Under the pieces are notes generated by a model, which did not search any database, was not told where the DNA came from, and was given only the letters and a program-made list of their open reading frames with translations. A stretch of DNA of 64,000 bases from an uncultured Lachnospiraceae bacterium (GTDB lineage Bacteria; Bacillota; Clostridia; Lachnospirales; Lachnospiraceae), in contig CAJUPJ010000011.1 in assembly GCA_910588655.1 (NCBI GenBank), forward strand, positions 26,391-90,390, read 5' to 3'. The position numbers and the translations under genes are program-made. Numbering within the stretch: position 1 is the stretch's first letter; every line of letters starts with the position of its first letter. Shown here piece by piece: positions 54,405 to 63,166 of this stretch.

Positions 54405-55259
54405 TTATAATATGTATTTTGCAATTTTTATATCATGTTTCATAATGTGGTTTGCAAGCCACGCATAGAGAAAATCAAGCAGGTTTTCAAGAAATTCTTT
54501 TGAATTTTCCAGTTCCTCGCCCATATCCCTGTCAGATAAGCGTTCAATAAAATAAATATGGGCATTTCTTTGGAAATCCAGCTCTGGGAAATTGTATTTC
54601 TCCATAATTTCCTCTTCATGCCCAAAATGTGTCTGGGTATATTCTTCAAGCCTGTCTAGCAGTCCAAGTATATCATCATACTTTTCATTATTGTATTCCT
54701 CTTCTACCATCTTATATACATCATTAATAATGGCAAATAGGTTTTCATGTTCTTTATCAATTTGTTCTATACCAGTATAATATTTGGGAAGAAATTCACA
54801 ATAAACTATTTCGTCACTGCCATTTCTTTCATTATGGTGGACAGCCGGTGACTCCTGCAGATGCACAACCTTTCCGATTAATGTATCACTGTTTAAAATA
54901 TGCCCATAAAGCCATTTAATCATATAAATAAGCAAATCCTTTATAATTGGAAACTTTTCTTCATCATTAAGCCCCATTAAATCCATAGATTGCATCTTAT
55001 TCATAAAAAACTGGTGGTCAAACCTCTGTTTTTGCAATTCATGGTCATGATGCCGTTCCATCCATGCTTCTTCATGGGCAAAATGGTTTTTGCCATATTC
55101 AATAAAATATTGTATATAATCCTCTATTTCCTCTTTCCTTGCATAATCCATGCCTTTGTCCAATGTGTCTGCCAGATGGTTTATAATTTCAAAAAGCTGT
55201 TTATGCTCTCCGTCAATTATATCAATCCCTGTCATACAATCCTCTGTAAACTTAAACAT
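54405..55259 (-). CDS. Two-domain bacteriohemerythrin with a Gln in place of one His ligand in both domains
   Basis: 284 residues, two hemerythrin four-helix bundles in tandem. Domain 1: GEHKQLF (first His), NHFAHEEAWM (His-x3-Glu), QRFDHQFF, WLYGHILNSD (His and Asp). Domain 2: KEHENLF, THFGHEEEIM, QRNAHIYF, WLANHIMKHD. Counting from the conserved Glu, the usual His-x3-His pair is Gln-x3-His in both domains. The other ligands are intact. Classical bacteriohemerythrins bind O2 or act as oxygen/iron sensors; a diiron site with one Gln might have another function. The gene is monocistronic and convergent with the WYL gene. Confidence 0.88.
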   Translation of the reverse strand: MFKFTEDCMTGIDIIDGEHKQLFEIINHLADTLDKGMDYARKEEIEDYIQYFIEYGKNHFAHEEAWMERHHDHELQKQRFDHQFFMNKMQSMDLMGLNDEEKFPIIKDLLIYMIKWLYGHILNSDTLIGKVVHLQESPAVHHNERNGSDEIVYCEFLPKYYTGIEQIDKEHENLFAIINDVYKMVEEEYNNEKYDDILGLLDRLEEYTQTHFGHEEEIMEKYNFPELDFQRNAHIYFIERLSDRDMGEELENSKEFLENLLDFLYAWLANHIMKHDIKIAKYIL

Positions 55260-55331
55260 AATAAAACCCTCATTTCTTAATTATTTTTAGTATTAGAACC
55301 ATTTACATATTATTATAACATATTATATTAA

Positions 55332-55412
55332 ATATGGAATTATAAAATACAAAGGAGATACAGCATAGCCGGGACAGCCCGGGAAACGGGCAAGGCAGAT
55401 GATGATTGCTAA
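55332..55412 (+). pseudogene. Possible relic of a toxin-module C-terminus before the SUKH gene
   Basis: A frame of 26 codons between stops at 55329 and 55410 reads ...YSIAGTARETGKADDDC. It is clearly more GC-rich than its surroundings, has no start and no binding site. Such C-terminal tails occur right before immunity genes in polymorphic toxin loci. This is a low-confidence idea. Confidence 0.2.
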
Positions 55413-55521
55413 TAATAAGGCAAAGGGAGATTAAGGAAATTTTATTGGAATTGTATGTGCGGTTGTGGTAAAATATTAACATTGAACAATTAAGCAAACC
55501 GAAAGTTACAGGAGGTATAGT

Positions 55522-56070
55522 ATGGCATTAGAAAAAATTTACGATTATTTCCATAATTATGATAAGCAAACTTATCAGGTTGTAGCTTGTATGGGAAATG
55601 AGCCATCGGAGCAGGATATAAAGAATTTTGAAAACCAGTATGGGATAAATCTTCCTGCTGATTTCAGGGAGTTTACTATGTCCCCATTAGGCGGGCTTTA
55701 TATGGAAGTCCGGGAAGAAATATGGCCACAGGCGGAACAGTATGACATAGGTCCATTCTGGTCGTTCTGCCGTGGAATTATAGTTTATGGAATTGCTAAT
55801 GGAATACCCGTTTTTTTGGATATCCGGGAAAAAACAAAAGAACTGCACAATGAAGGTTTTACTAATTATATTCCATTTTTGTCTATTATAGGGAATGGTG
55901 ATGAAATATTTTGTTTTGACAAGGATAATAACATAGTTCTTCTTGATTACTATACAACAGGAGAAGCTACACCAGTTGAAGGAACTTTTTCAGATTGTTT
56001 GATAGAACAAATTGCGGAGTTGGAAGAACGGAAAAACAAAAAAATCCGGGGAGAGGATAAAACCAGCTAA
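55522..56070 (+). CDS. SMI1/KNR4 (SUKH) family immunity-type protein
   Basis: 182 residues. The SUKH-1 pattern is visible: EQDIKNFENQYGINLPADFR (the ExxIxxxExxxGxxLPxxYxxF motif), SPLGG, and further IPFLSIIGNGDEIFCFD and SDCLIEQIAEL. SUKH proteins are common immunity partners of polymorphic toxins, often nucleases. A GGAGG site lies before the ATG. No complete toxin is adjacent; a toxin relic may lie at 55332-55412. The gene is alone or the first of an operon with the gene at 56256. Confidence 0.85.
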   Translation: MALEKIYDYFHNYDKQTYQVVACMGNEPSEQDIKNFENQYGINLPADFREFTMSPLGGLYMEVREEIWPQAEQYDIGPFWSFCRGIIVYGIANGIPVFLDIREKTKELHNEGFTNYIPFLSIIGNGDEIFCFDKDNNIVLLDYYTTGEATPVEGTFSDCLIEQIAELEERKNKKIRGEDKTS

Positions 56071-56255
56071 TTCCAGTTTGCCAGGAAAAAGTGGTGAAAA
56101 ATGATAAATATGTCCTTAATAAGCAGCAACAGGCTATATCAAATAAAGTATGCCGGATAGCTGGAAATTTTTATTAATATATACTTGCTATATAAACAAA
56201 AAAAGACTAAGATATTTATAGAAATCTTATTTAACTGTAGAAAGGGGATTTTATC

Positions 56256-56897
56256 ATGGAAAAACGTATTGTAAAATTTTATGCAAAGGATAGTAATAAA
56301 CTTGCTTTACACGCTATTCCAGGACATTTTGCAACCAGTAATTCCCATATTAATTTTTATATTGATGTGACAGGCATAAGGTCACGTATTGGGGAAGCAG
56401 AAGAAGCGGCAAAGCTCCTGGCGCGTGGACTGGGGCATCTGGCTTATGTAGACACTGTTGTATGTATGGACGGGACAGAAGTAATTGGCACATTCCTTGC
56501 AAAGGAATTTGAAAAAGAGCATATTACTTCTACAAACCAGCATAAGACTGTTTACGTAATTTCACCAGAACATAGCCGTGATAACCAGATTATATTCCGT
56601 GACAATACTAAAAAAATGATTGCTGGAAAACACATTGTTCTTCTGCTTGCAACAACAACTACAGGTGAAACTATTAAAAAGAGTATGGAAGGCATCCAGT
56701 ATTATGGTGGTACTATAGAGGGAGTAGCTTCACTTTTTAGTACAGTAGACTATGTAAATGGAACAAAAATACACTTTTTATTTGATAATGATGTTGTAAC
56801 AAGCTACCAGGCATTTCCAAAGACAGACTGTCCATTCTGTAAAAAAGGGATGAAGATTGAAGCTGTAGTAAACGGTTTTGGTTACTCAAAGCTATAA
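56256..56897 (+). CDS. Orotate phosphoribosyltransferase-like protein with altered PRPP loop
   Basis: 213 residues of the type I phosphoribosyltransferase fold (VDTVVCMDGTEVIGTFLAKE, then HIVLLLATTTTGETIKKSME). In true enzymes the PRPP motif holds two acidic residues (VxxxDDxxxTGxT). Here they are replaced by Ala-Thr (LLLATTTTGET). A C-terminal CPFCKKGMKIEAVVNGFGYSKL block may bind metal. The lost acidic pair would weaken PRPP binding, so enzymic activity is uncertain. GAAAGGGG precedes the ATG. The true pyrE is not in this window, so I give no symbol. Confidence 0.7.
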   Translation: MEKRIVKFYAKDSNKLALHAIPGHFATSNSHINFYIDVTGIRSRIGEAEEAAKLLARGLGHLAYVDTVVCMDGTEVIGTFLAKEFEKEHITSTNQHKTVYVISPEHSRDNQIIFRDNTKKMIAGKHIVLLLATTTTGETIKKSMEGIQYYGGTIEGVASLFSTVDYVNGTKIHFLFDNDVVTSYQAFPKTDCPFCKKGMKIEAVVNGFGYSKL

Positions 56898-56931
56898 CAG
56901 CGGCAATACCAGCAGTAAAAGGATTTAAAGG

Positions 56932-56973
56932 AACAAGGCCTGTGCACTAACTGCTTAGTGTACAAGCCCTGTT
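56932..56973. terminator. Two-way terminator between the PRTase-like and sulfotransferase-like genes
   Basis: AACAAGGCCTGTGCACTAA (56932-56950) pairs with TTAGTGTACAAGCCCTGTT (56955-56973) with a few mismatches and a 4-base loop; TTTTATTTT follows on the plus strand. Confidence 0.8.
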
Positions 56974-56975
56974 TT

Positions 56976-58949
56976 TTATTTTCTCTTCTCAAATACTATT
57001 TTATAATCTGTTTTATAGGTCTTTGACAAATACTGTACTGCGATTTTATATGAACCAGCAGGAACATTTTGTAATGGCATGCTTACAAAATATGTCTGTG
57101 TCTTAAACACCTTAAGAGGCTGTGTTGTATTTGTAAAGTCCTGTACATAAACTGTTTCATCATTGTACAGATATATTTTTTCAAGGTCATGGTCTGTTGC
57201 ATATACCTGTATTAAATCACCATACCTGCGGAATTTAAGTGCACCAGACACTTCCTGCGGCATACTATCTGCCATCTTTAACTCTTCTGGCATCTCTTCA
57301 AGGCATACAGGCTGTGCAAGTTCCCCTGGCATCATATCTGTATCATACGGAAGCGGCTGTGCCATTGACTGTATATTAAAATCAAATGTATGTGCAGAAA
57401 AATAATCTGTCAGGCATGATATTTCATTTATACACTCCCCTGTATTATAATCAAACTCATAAACTTTGGCGTTATAACCATCTACAGGCGGTTTAAAGTG
57501 TGCACACATAGCCAGTACAGTATTGCTGTCCGGGTTATATTCACTGTTGGAGCGTGTTATGCTTAAAGGAGTTTCAAAACGGTTATCCTGTTTTACAGTC
57601 CTTTTCTTTTCATCTACTGTATAGAAGTTTACATATGACTTCTCTTTACCATCAAACCATTTTACAGGCCTTCTGTTAGCTGTATGGTTGTCAAAAAGCA
57701 TAAGGCGCAATGTATATGGGTCATTATCTGTTTCATCATGTACAATCTGTATGCCATGCTGCTGGAAAAACCAGTCATGTTCCCCTACTGGCTTAAGGAC
57801 TTTGTCCTCAACATTAGTACCCTTATAGAACTTAGGCTTGGCAATAAGCCATACAATCTCCCTTTTTTTAAGGTTAATCTTAGCTATTGTGTGGACATTC
57901 CTCATAGAAACCACCACACAGCCTTCTGCTGGTATATAATCTATTGAATTAATATGCGCCCAGTCATTCCTGGTCTTATATGTGTCATCAAATAAGTCAT
58001 TCATGCTAAGCTCATATACCGTTTCACCTGTTATACGGTCAACCTCTACAATGGCATTCTCCATATAAGTATCATGCATTGAACTTGAAAGCCCAAGTAT
58101 ATTGCCTCCTGGTTCTTTCTCTATAGCCCAGTGGTGCATGCCCTTCTTCTGGTGGTAAGTGCGGTATACCCTTCCAAGCATATCCATTTCATGCGTAATA
58201 ACTGTATGTGCATTGCCATATGCTGGTATACGCATGTTCTTCTCTGGAAAAAGAAACCTTCCATCTTTAAAAAGATAGACACCATAATACTGTGGTATCC
58301 TGTTTAATGCAAACCTTATATTACCGTTTGTATCAAAACCATAAACACCACCCTGGTATCCGCCTGATACAAATATAAAATCCCCTGCAAACGGCCTGCT
58401 GCTTTTTGTAATTTTAACACAGTTATGGACAGGCTTGTTTAACACTGGCGTCTTTATTTTAATATTTTTAGAAGCAATTACATTATTATTCTCATCAAGA
58501 AGGCGTACCTTTACAGAATTAAAACGCCCCTCATAAAGCCCAAGGACTGGCACACGGTGCAATGTTGTAATTGTTTCATCACACTTTGTATAATCACCAG
58601 AACCGTTATACCCTTTAATAGTATACTCAACCTTACATGGGTTTCCTATTGTATCAAAAACCATTAAAGCTGAAAGAGGTGAAATCTTATAAGGATTATT
58701 AATTACAAGGATATTCTTAAAACTATACTCTGCTTTCCTGTGAATTCCTGCAATCATACGTTCTTTACAGTATGATAAAAATGCAGGAGGTTCTGTTTTA
58801 TTCTCAAGGTTAGAATTATAAGAATTAACAAGAAGTTCATTCTTATATGGGAACTTTTTTGCCTCTTTTGTAAATCTGCCCTCGCTACAGGTTGATGTGT
58901 TAAGCACTACCCTTTTAACTGGGGTTAAAACTTTTGATAATATGTTCAT
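56976..58949 (-). CDS. Arylsulfotransferase (ASST)-like beta-propeller protein
   Basis: 657 residues. Blocks typical of ASST: GGYQGGVYGFDTNGNIRFAL, TRNDWAHINSIDYIPAEGCV, SMRNVHTIAKINLKKREIVW and HDWFFQQHGIQIVHDE, LMLFDNHTANRRP, which make up a six-bladed propeller with His residues in the active site. ASST moves sulfate from phenolic sulfates to other phenols and is usually periplasmic or exported. Here the N-terminus (MNILSKVLTPVKRVVLNTST) shows no signal peptide, so it may act in the cytosol. It is followed downstream by no sulfate gene. Sulfate transfer from host or diet phenols is inferred from the family. Confidence 0.8.
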   Translation of the reverse strand: MNILSKVLTPVKRVVLNTSTCSEGRFTKEAKKFPYKNELLVNSYNSNLENKTEPPAFLSYCKERMIAGIHRKAEYSFKNILVINNPYKISPLSALMVFDTIGNPCKVEYTIKGYNGSGDYTKCDETITTLHRVPVLGLYEGRFNSVKVRLLDENNNVIASKNIKIKTPVLNKPVHNCVKITKSSRPFAGDFIFVSGGYQGGVYGFDTNGNIRFALNRIPQYYGVYLFKDGRFLFPEKNMRIPAYGNAHTVITHEMDMLGRVYRTYHQKKGMHHWAIEKEPGGNILGLSSSMHDTYMENAIVEVDRITGETVYELSMNDLFDDTYKTRNDWAHINSIDYIPAEGCVVVSMRNVHTIAKINLKKREIVWLIAKPKFYKGTNVEDKVLKPVGEHDWFFQQHGIQIVHDETDNDPYTLRLMLFDNHTANRRPVKWFDGKEKSYVNFYTVDEKKRTVKQDNRFETPLSITRSNSEYNPDSNTVLAMCAHFKPPVDGYNAKVYEFDYNTGECINEISCLTDYFSAHTFDFNIQSMAQPLPYDTDMMPGELAQPVCLEEMPEELKMADSMPQEVSGALKFRRYGDLIQVYATDHDLEKIYLYNDETVYVQDFTNTTQPLKVFKTQTYFVSMPLQNVPAGSYKIAVQYLSKTYKTDYKIVFEKRK

Positions 58950-59087
58950 TTTTTTACTCCGATACCGTATAATGAAAAATAGCCGTGAATATTAAGATTT
59001 TCTTAATAAATTTATTATACCTTAACATAAAAAATTTTACAACTAAAAGTTTAAAAATCCAAACATCCATCTAATATTATTCCATAC

Positions 59088-59756
59088 CTAGTATTTTTCT
59101 GCAATTTCACCCCTGTTTTTATATATGCTCCTGCCAGGGATATAGCCACGTACCATTGACAGAGGGTAAATATTTGTGTTGCTTCCTATAATTGTGCCAG
59201 GGTTTAATACACTGTTACACCCCACTTCTACAAAATTGCCAAGTATTGCACCCATTTTTTTAAGCCCTGTGCCGATTTTATCCCCTTCATACCATAACGT
59301 AACCATTGTTTTATCAGATTTCACATTAGAAGTAATTGAACCAGCCCCCATATGTGATTTATAACCAAGTATAGAGTCACCAACATAATTATAATGTGGT
59401 ACTTGCACATTGTTAAAAAGAAGTACATTCTTAAGTTCAGTAGAATTGCCAACAACGCAGTTTTCACCAACAATGGCATTTCCCCTTATAAATGCACAGT
59501 GGCGTATTTCTGTATTCCTGCCTATAATACAAGCACCTGTAATCTGTGCTGTCTGTGCAACCTTTGCACTTTTTGCAATCCAGATATTTTCACCCTTAAG
59601 TTCATATTCTTCCATATCCAGCTTGTTTCCAAGTTCTATAATATAATCCTTAATCTTAGGAAGAACTTCCCATGGAAACTCTGTATCTTCAAAAATTCCT
59701 GCTGCAATTGTTTCATCCATATTAAATAATGTCCTGTTTTTTAACTTATCATACAT
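59088..59756 (-). CDS. Left-handed beta-helix (hexapeptide) transferase-like protein
   Basis: 222 residues. Residues about 60-205 consist of hexapeptide repeats ([LIV]-G-x4: IWIAKSAKVAQTAQITGACI, IGRNTEIRHCAFIRGNAIVG and GNFVEVGCNSVLNPGTIIGS), a left-handed beta-helix as in the acyl/acetyl-transferase part of GlmU. There is no nucleotidyltransferase domain of the GlmU kind. It may acetylate a sugar-nucleotide. I start at 59756 because AAAAGGGG precedes that ATG; the frame extends to 59777. It follows topB by 34 bases in the opposite order (topB is downstream). Confidence 0.75.
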   Translation of the reverse strand: MYDKLKNRTLFNMDETIAAGIFEDTEFPWEVLPKIKDYIIELGNKLDMEEYELKGENIWIAKSAKVAQTAQITGACIIGRNTEIRHCAFIRGNAIVGENCVVGNSTELKNVLLFNNVQVPHYNYVGDSILGYKSHMGAGSITSNVKSDKTMVTLWYEGDKIGTGLKKMGAILGNFVEVGCNSVLNPGTIIGSNTNIYPLSMVRGYIPGRSIYKNRGEIAEKY

Positions 59757-59790
59757 AATAGAACCCCTTTTCTGCACTGATTTTTACATA

Positions 59791-61851
59791 TTATTTATAA
59801 TACGCTGCTGCCGCATCGAAACACTGTCTTAAGCCATAAGAATTATTAATATTTTTTACCCCTTCAACGCGCCTTATAATAAAATCATCAAGCTTTTTCA
59901 TATATTCCCCTTCTGTAATCTTACCCTCTGCAACAAGTGCAAGACCAAGCTCCCAGCTTGCTGTAAGTTCAGGATTAAGCAGTGAACGGATTGAGGAATT
60001 AACAACATCATAAACCATTTCACCAATAAGTTCAGGTGTAATTACCTGCGTTTTTTTATTAAGTTTAAGGTACTTAATCTTAACAAGCTTACTTAATATC
60101 TCAGCCCTTGTAGCACTTGTGCCAATGCCGCTTCCCTTTATCTGTGCACGCAAATCCTCATCTTCTATAAGCTGTCCTGCATTTTCCATTGCAAGTATTA
60201 TTGAACCTGAGTTATAACGTTTTGGCAGGGAAGTTTCACCTTCCTTTATCTCTGTACTGTCAAAATCCACTTCCATGCCCTTTTTAAGCTGTTTTACCAT
60301 ATTTATAAGGTTTTCATCAAATGTTTCCTGCTCCTGGTTTCCGTCTCCTGCTTCTTCCCTGTTGTTTTTATCTGCCGCTTCTTTTTTAGCAAATGAAGCT
60401 GTTGCAAGTTCAAGATAACCCTGTTTTACCAGCACCTTAAAATTAGAGAAAAATTGTTCTTTGCCATGCCTTGTAACAATTGATGTTTTCATATATTCTG
60501 CTGGAGGATAAAATATGCATAAAAACCTGCGCACAATTACTTCATATATCCTTGACGAACGCAAATCCAGGCTTCTTAAAGCCCCAAGCCCCTGGCCTGT
60601 CGGGATTATTGCATAATGGTCTGTAATCTGTTTGTCATTAACATATCTTGTGCGTACAATATTCTTATAACTTTCATTTTGCAGGATATTCCCGGCATAT
60701 GTACTGATAACCTGGTAATTACACAGCCCTGAGATATTTTTCTTTATTTCTTTCGCTACTGCTGTAGAAAGCACCCTTGCATCAGTCCTTGGATATGTTA
60801 CCAGCTTTTTCTCATACAGCTCCTGGACAATTTTAAGTGTTTCATCAGGGCTTGTTTTAAAAAGCTTGGAACATGTATTCTGCAATTCTGCAAGGTTAAA
60901 TAATAATGGCGGGTTTTTCTTCTCTTTTTTCCTTTCTGCCTTCTCTATAACAGCCTTGTTGCCTGTATACGGAAATAAGCCATTATTGCTGCTGCCATCT
61001 GCCACTGTCCCAAGTGCCTGGCACAGAACCTTTGCATCCTCTTTTTCCTTAAAGCCATTCTCTTTATAAAGAAGCGGGGATTTAAAGTAAGCTGAACCTT
61101 CCACGGCACGCCACTCACCACCAAACCCTGTGCCGCTATAGCTAAAATGCCCTAAAACCCTGTAAAACGGGGTCTTCACAAAGCTTCTTATCTCACGTTC
61201 ACGTTTAACCACCATGCCAAGCACACAGGTCATAACCCTGCCTACAGATATAGCTACCCACTTGCCATTTTTAAGGTAATTCATAACAGCAGGCCCGTAT
61301 TTTAAAGACAGTACACGTGAAAAATTAATTCCCATAAGATAGTCTTCTTTAGCCCTTAAATATGCTGAAGCAGAAAGGTTGTCATATTCTGACAATGGCT
61401 TTGCTTCACGTATTCCCCTCTGTATCTCTTCTTCTGTCTGCGAATCAATCCAGACCCGCCGCTTATCTTTGTCTGCCGGCACTTTTGCCATCTGGTCTAC
61501 AAGCCTGTAAATATACTCCCCCTCACGCCCTGAGTCAGTACATACATAAATTCTTGTAACATCTTTCCTGTTTAAAAGCCCTTCAACTATTTTAAACTGC
61601 TTTTTGACATCAGGTATAAGTTCATAAAGAAATGAAGCAGGCAGGAAAGGAAGTGTATTTAAAGACCATTTCTTCAATGCAGGGTCATATACATCAGGAT
61701 AGCTCATTGTTACAAGATGTCCTACACACCATGTAACAATATATCTTTCTGACTCCAGATACCCCTTCCCCTGGCTGCCCGCCACCCCAAGGACTTTTGC
61801 AAATTCCTTTGCAACGCTTGGTTTCTCTGCTATAAATAAATATTTATCCAT
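59791..61851 (-). CDS. topB: DNA topoisomerase III
   Basis: 686 residues. The Toprim N-terminus LFIAEKPSVAKEFAKVLG and CTDSGREGEYIYRLV, the RVWIDSQTEEEI block and the active-site Tyr in LVTYPRTDARVLS are all present. No C-terminal zinc ribbon is seen. TopB decatenates DNA and is common in plasmid- and mobile-element-rich Firmicutes. The start is at 61851 (MDKYLFIAEKP), since this fits the family and GGGG stands 6 bases before it; a start at 61863 is also open (AGGA in front). It is in one direction with the LbH transferase downstream. Confidence 0.93.
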   Translation of the reverse strand: MDKYLFIAEKPSVAKEFAKVLGVAGSQGKGYLESERYIVTWCVGHLVTMSYPDVYDPALKKWSLNTLPFLPASFLYELIPDVKKQFKIVEGLLNRKDVTRIYVCTDSGREGEYIYRLVDQMAKVPADKDKRRVWIDSQTEEEIQRGIREAKPLSEYDNLSASAYLRAKEDYLMGINFSRVLSLKYGPAVMNYLKNGKWVAISVGRVMTCVLGMVVKREREIRSFVKTPFYRVLGHFSYSGTGFGGEWRAVEGSAYFKSPLLYKENGFKEKEDAKVLCQALGTVADGSSNNGLFPYTGNKAVIEKAERKKEKKNPPLLFNLAELQNTCSKLFKTSPDETLKIVQELYEKKLVTYPRTDARVLSTAVAKEIKKNISGLCNYQVISTYAGNILQNESYKNIVRTRYVNDKQITDHYAIIPTGQGLGALRSLDLRSSRIYEVIVRRFLCIFYPPAEYMKTSIVTRHGKEQFFSNFKVLVKQGYLELATASFAKKEAADKNNREEAGDGNQEQETFDENLINMVKQLKKGMEVDFDSTEIKEGETSLPKRYNSGSIILAMENAGQLIEDEDLRAQIKGSGIGTSATRAEILSKLVKIKYLKLNKKTQVITPELIGEMVYDVVNSSIRSLLNPELTASWELGLALVAEGKITEGEYMKKLDDFIIRRVEGVKNINNSYGLRQCFDAAAAYYK

Positions 61852-61879
61852 ATTAATCCCCATAAATTATCCTGGTAAC

Positions 61880-62038
61880 TTAATTTGTGCACTTATTAGC
61901 GCAGCATGGTGATTTTACAAATTCTTTAAAAGCTTTTTCAATAAAAATAACTGCAACAATTACAACTCCTGCAACACAAGCATACTTTACAATTTTAGTA
62001 ACATTAACATCAATACTTAATTCTGTCTTTTTACCCAT
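61880..62038 (-). CDS. Small membrane protein, 52 residues
   Basis: A short frame from ATG at 62038 to TAA at 61880, with AGAAAGGA 9 bases before the start. The protein has a polar start (MGKKTELSIDVNVTKIVKYA), one membrane helix (about 20-34, ACVAGVVIVAVIFI) and a tail with three Cys (KSPCCANKCTN). The Cys-rich tail might bind metal or form disulfides. It lies between topB and hydE in the same direction, 28 bases before the topB start. I do not recognise the family. Confidence 0.6.
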   Translation of the reverse strand: MGKKTELSIDVNVTKIVKYACVAGVVIVAVIFIEKAFKEFVKSPCCANKCTN

Positions 62039-62096
62039 TATCCAATATCCTTTCTATAATAAATATATATAATTACAAAACGCCCTGGCATCATAA

Positions 62097-63164
62097 TTAA
62101 TCATGTAAAAGTTTGCAGTCCCCGCGCCCTGTTACCATCCTGCCGCCAGTTTTTTCTATGCTTTCCTTTAATAACTGTATACCCTGTGCCGACTCCCCGC
62201 CTGTGGATAATTTATTGTCATAAAGACAGTATTTGTCCCTCACTGTAACAGGTGAAAGGTTTGGCATCACAACATTAGCCCCTGCAAGCAGCCCCATTTC
62301 ACGCCCTCCTGGCGCAATAGTGCCAAGTGCCGTAGTAGCAGGCAGCAGTACATAGGGAAGCATAAGCCTGGTAATGCCAAGCAGGAAAAGGGTCTGTTCC
62401 AGAGTGCCATTTTCCCTGCCTGCAAATGGTGTGTCCTTCTGTGAAATAAACGGCCCTATCCCCACCATATGAGGCTTTAATTCATGGAGGAAATATAAAT
62501 CTTCCACAATAAATTCCGGTGTCTGGTATGGAGAGCCTGCCATAAACCCTGCACCAGTCTGGTATCCTATCTCTTTAAGCTGCCAAAGGCATTCCTTCCT
62601 GTGGCTTAATGACATCTCTCCAGGATGGAGTTTGTTATAGTGTTCTTCTGTAGCTGTTTCATGGCGCAGAAGATACCTGTCTGCACCACTCTCATACCAT
62701 GCAAGGTAGTCTTTATAATCCCTCTCCCCGACAGAAAGCGTGACAGCACAGTCCGGGTGCTTTTTTTTAATATTTTCTATAATAACACAAAGCCTCTCTT
62801 TAGTAAAATACAAGTCTTCCCCGCCTTGCAGCACAAATGTACGAAAGCCAAGGCTGTATCCTTCATCACAGCAGCTGTATATTTCCCTGTCATCTAACCT
62901 GTATCTGCATAAGCTGCTGTTGCCGCGCCTTATGCCACAATAGTAGCAGTTATTCCGGCAGTAATTTGTAAATTCAACCAGCCCGCGTATATACACATCT
63001 TTCCCATATATATTTTCACGCACCTGCCTTGCAAGTTTAAACAGATACTCTGCATCTTCTTTACTGTGGCATGTTAATAACCAGGCAAATTCTTCCTTAG
63101 CTGGCATTTCCCCGGCATAAAGCCTGTCAATTAAGAACATCTGTCTTGTTTTAACATCCGGCAT
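62097..63164 (-). CDS. hydE: [FeFe]-hydrogenase maturation radical SAM protein HydE
   Basis: 355 residues. The radical-SAM cluster motif CRNNCYYC stands at about residues 68-75 (CX3CX2C), after 'EFTNY'. The HydE blocks 'GIRRGNSS', TFVLQGGEDLYF, LSVGERDYKDY and VMPNLSPVTVRDKYCLYDNK are visible. HydE helps to build the bridging dithiomethylamine ligand of the hydrogenase H-cluster. The gene is directly downstream of the LUD-domain gene, with only two bases between them. HydF and HydG are not in this window. Confidence 0.88.
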   Translation of the reverse strand: MPDVKTRQMFLIDRLYAGEMPAKEEFAWLLTCHSKEDAEYLFKLARQVRENIYGKDVYIRGLVEFTNYCRNNCYYCGIRRGNSSLCRYRLDDREIYSCCDEGYSLGFRTFVLQGGEDLYFTKERLCVIIENIKKKHPDCAVTLSVGERDYKDYLAWYESGADRYLLRHETATEEHYNKLHPGEMSLSHRKECLWQLKEIGYQTGAGFMAGSPYQTPEFIVEDLYFLHELKPHMVGIGPFISQKDTPFAGRENGTLEQTLFLLGITRLMLPYVLLPATTALGTIAPGGREMGLLAGANVVMPNLSPVTVRDKYCLYDNKLSTGGESAQGIQLLKESIEKTGGRMVTGRGDCKLLHD

Positions 63165-63166
63165 AA

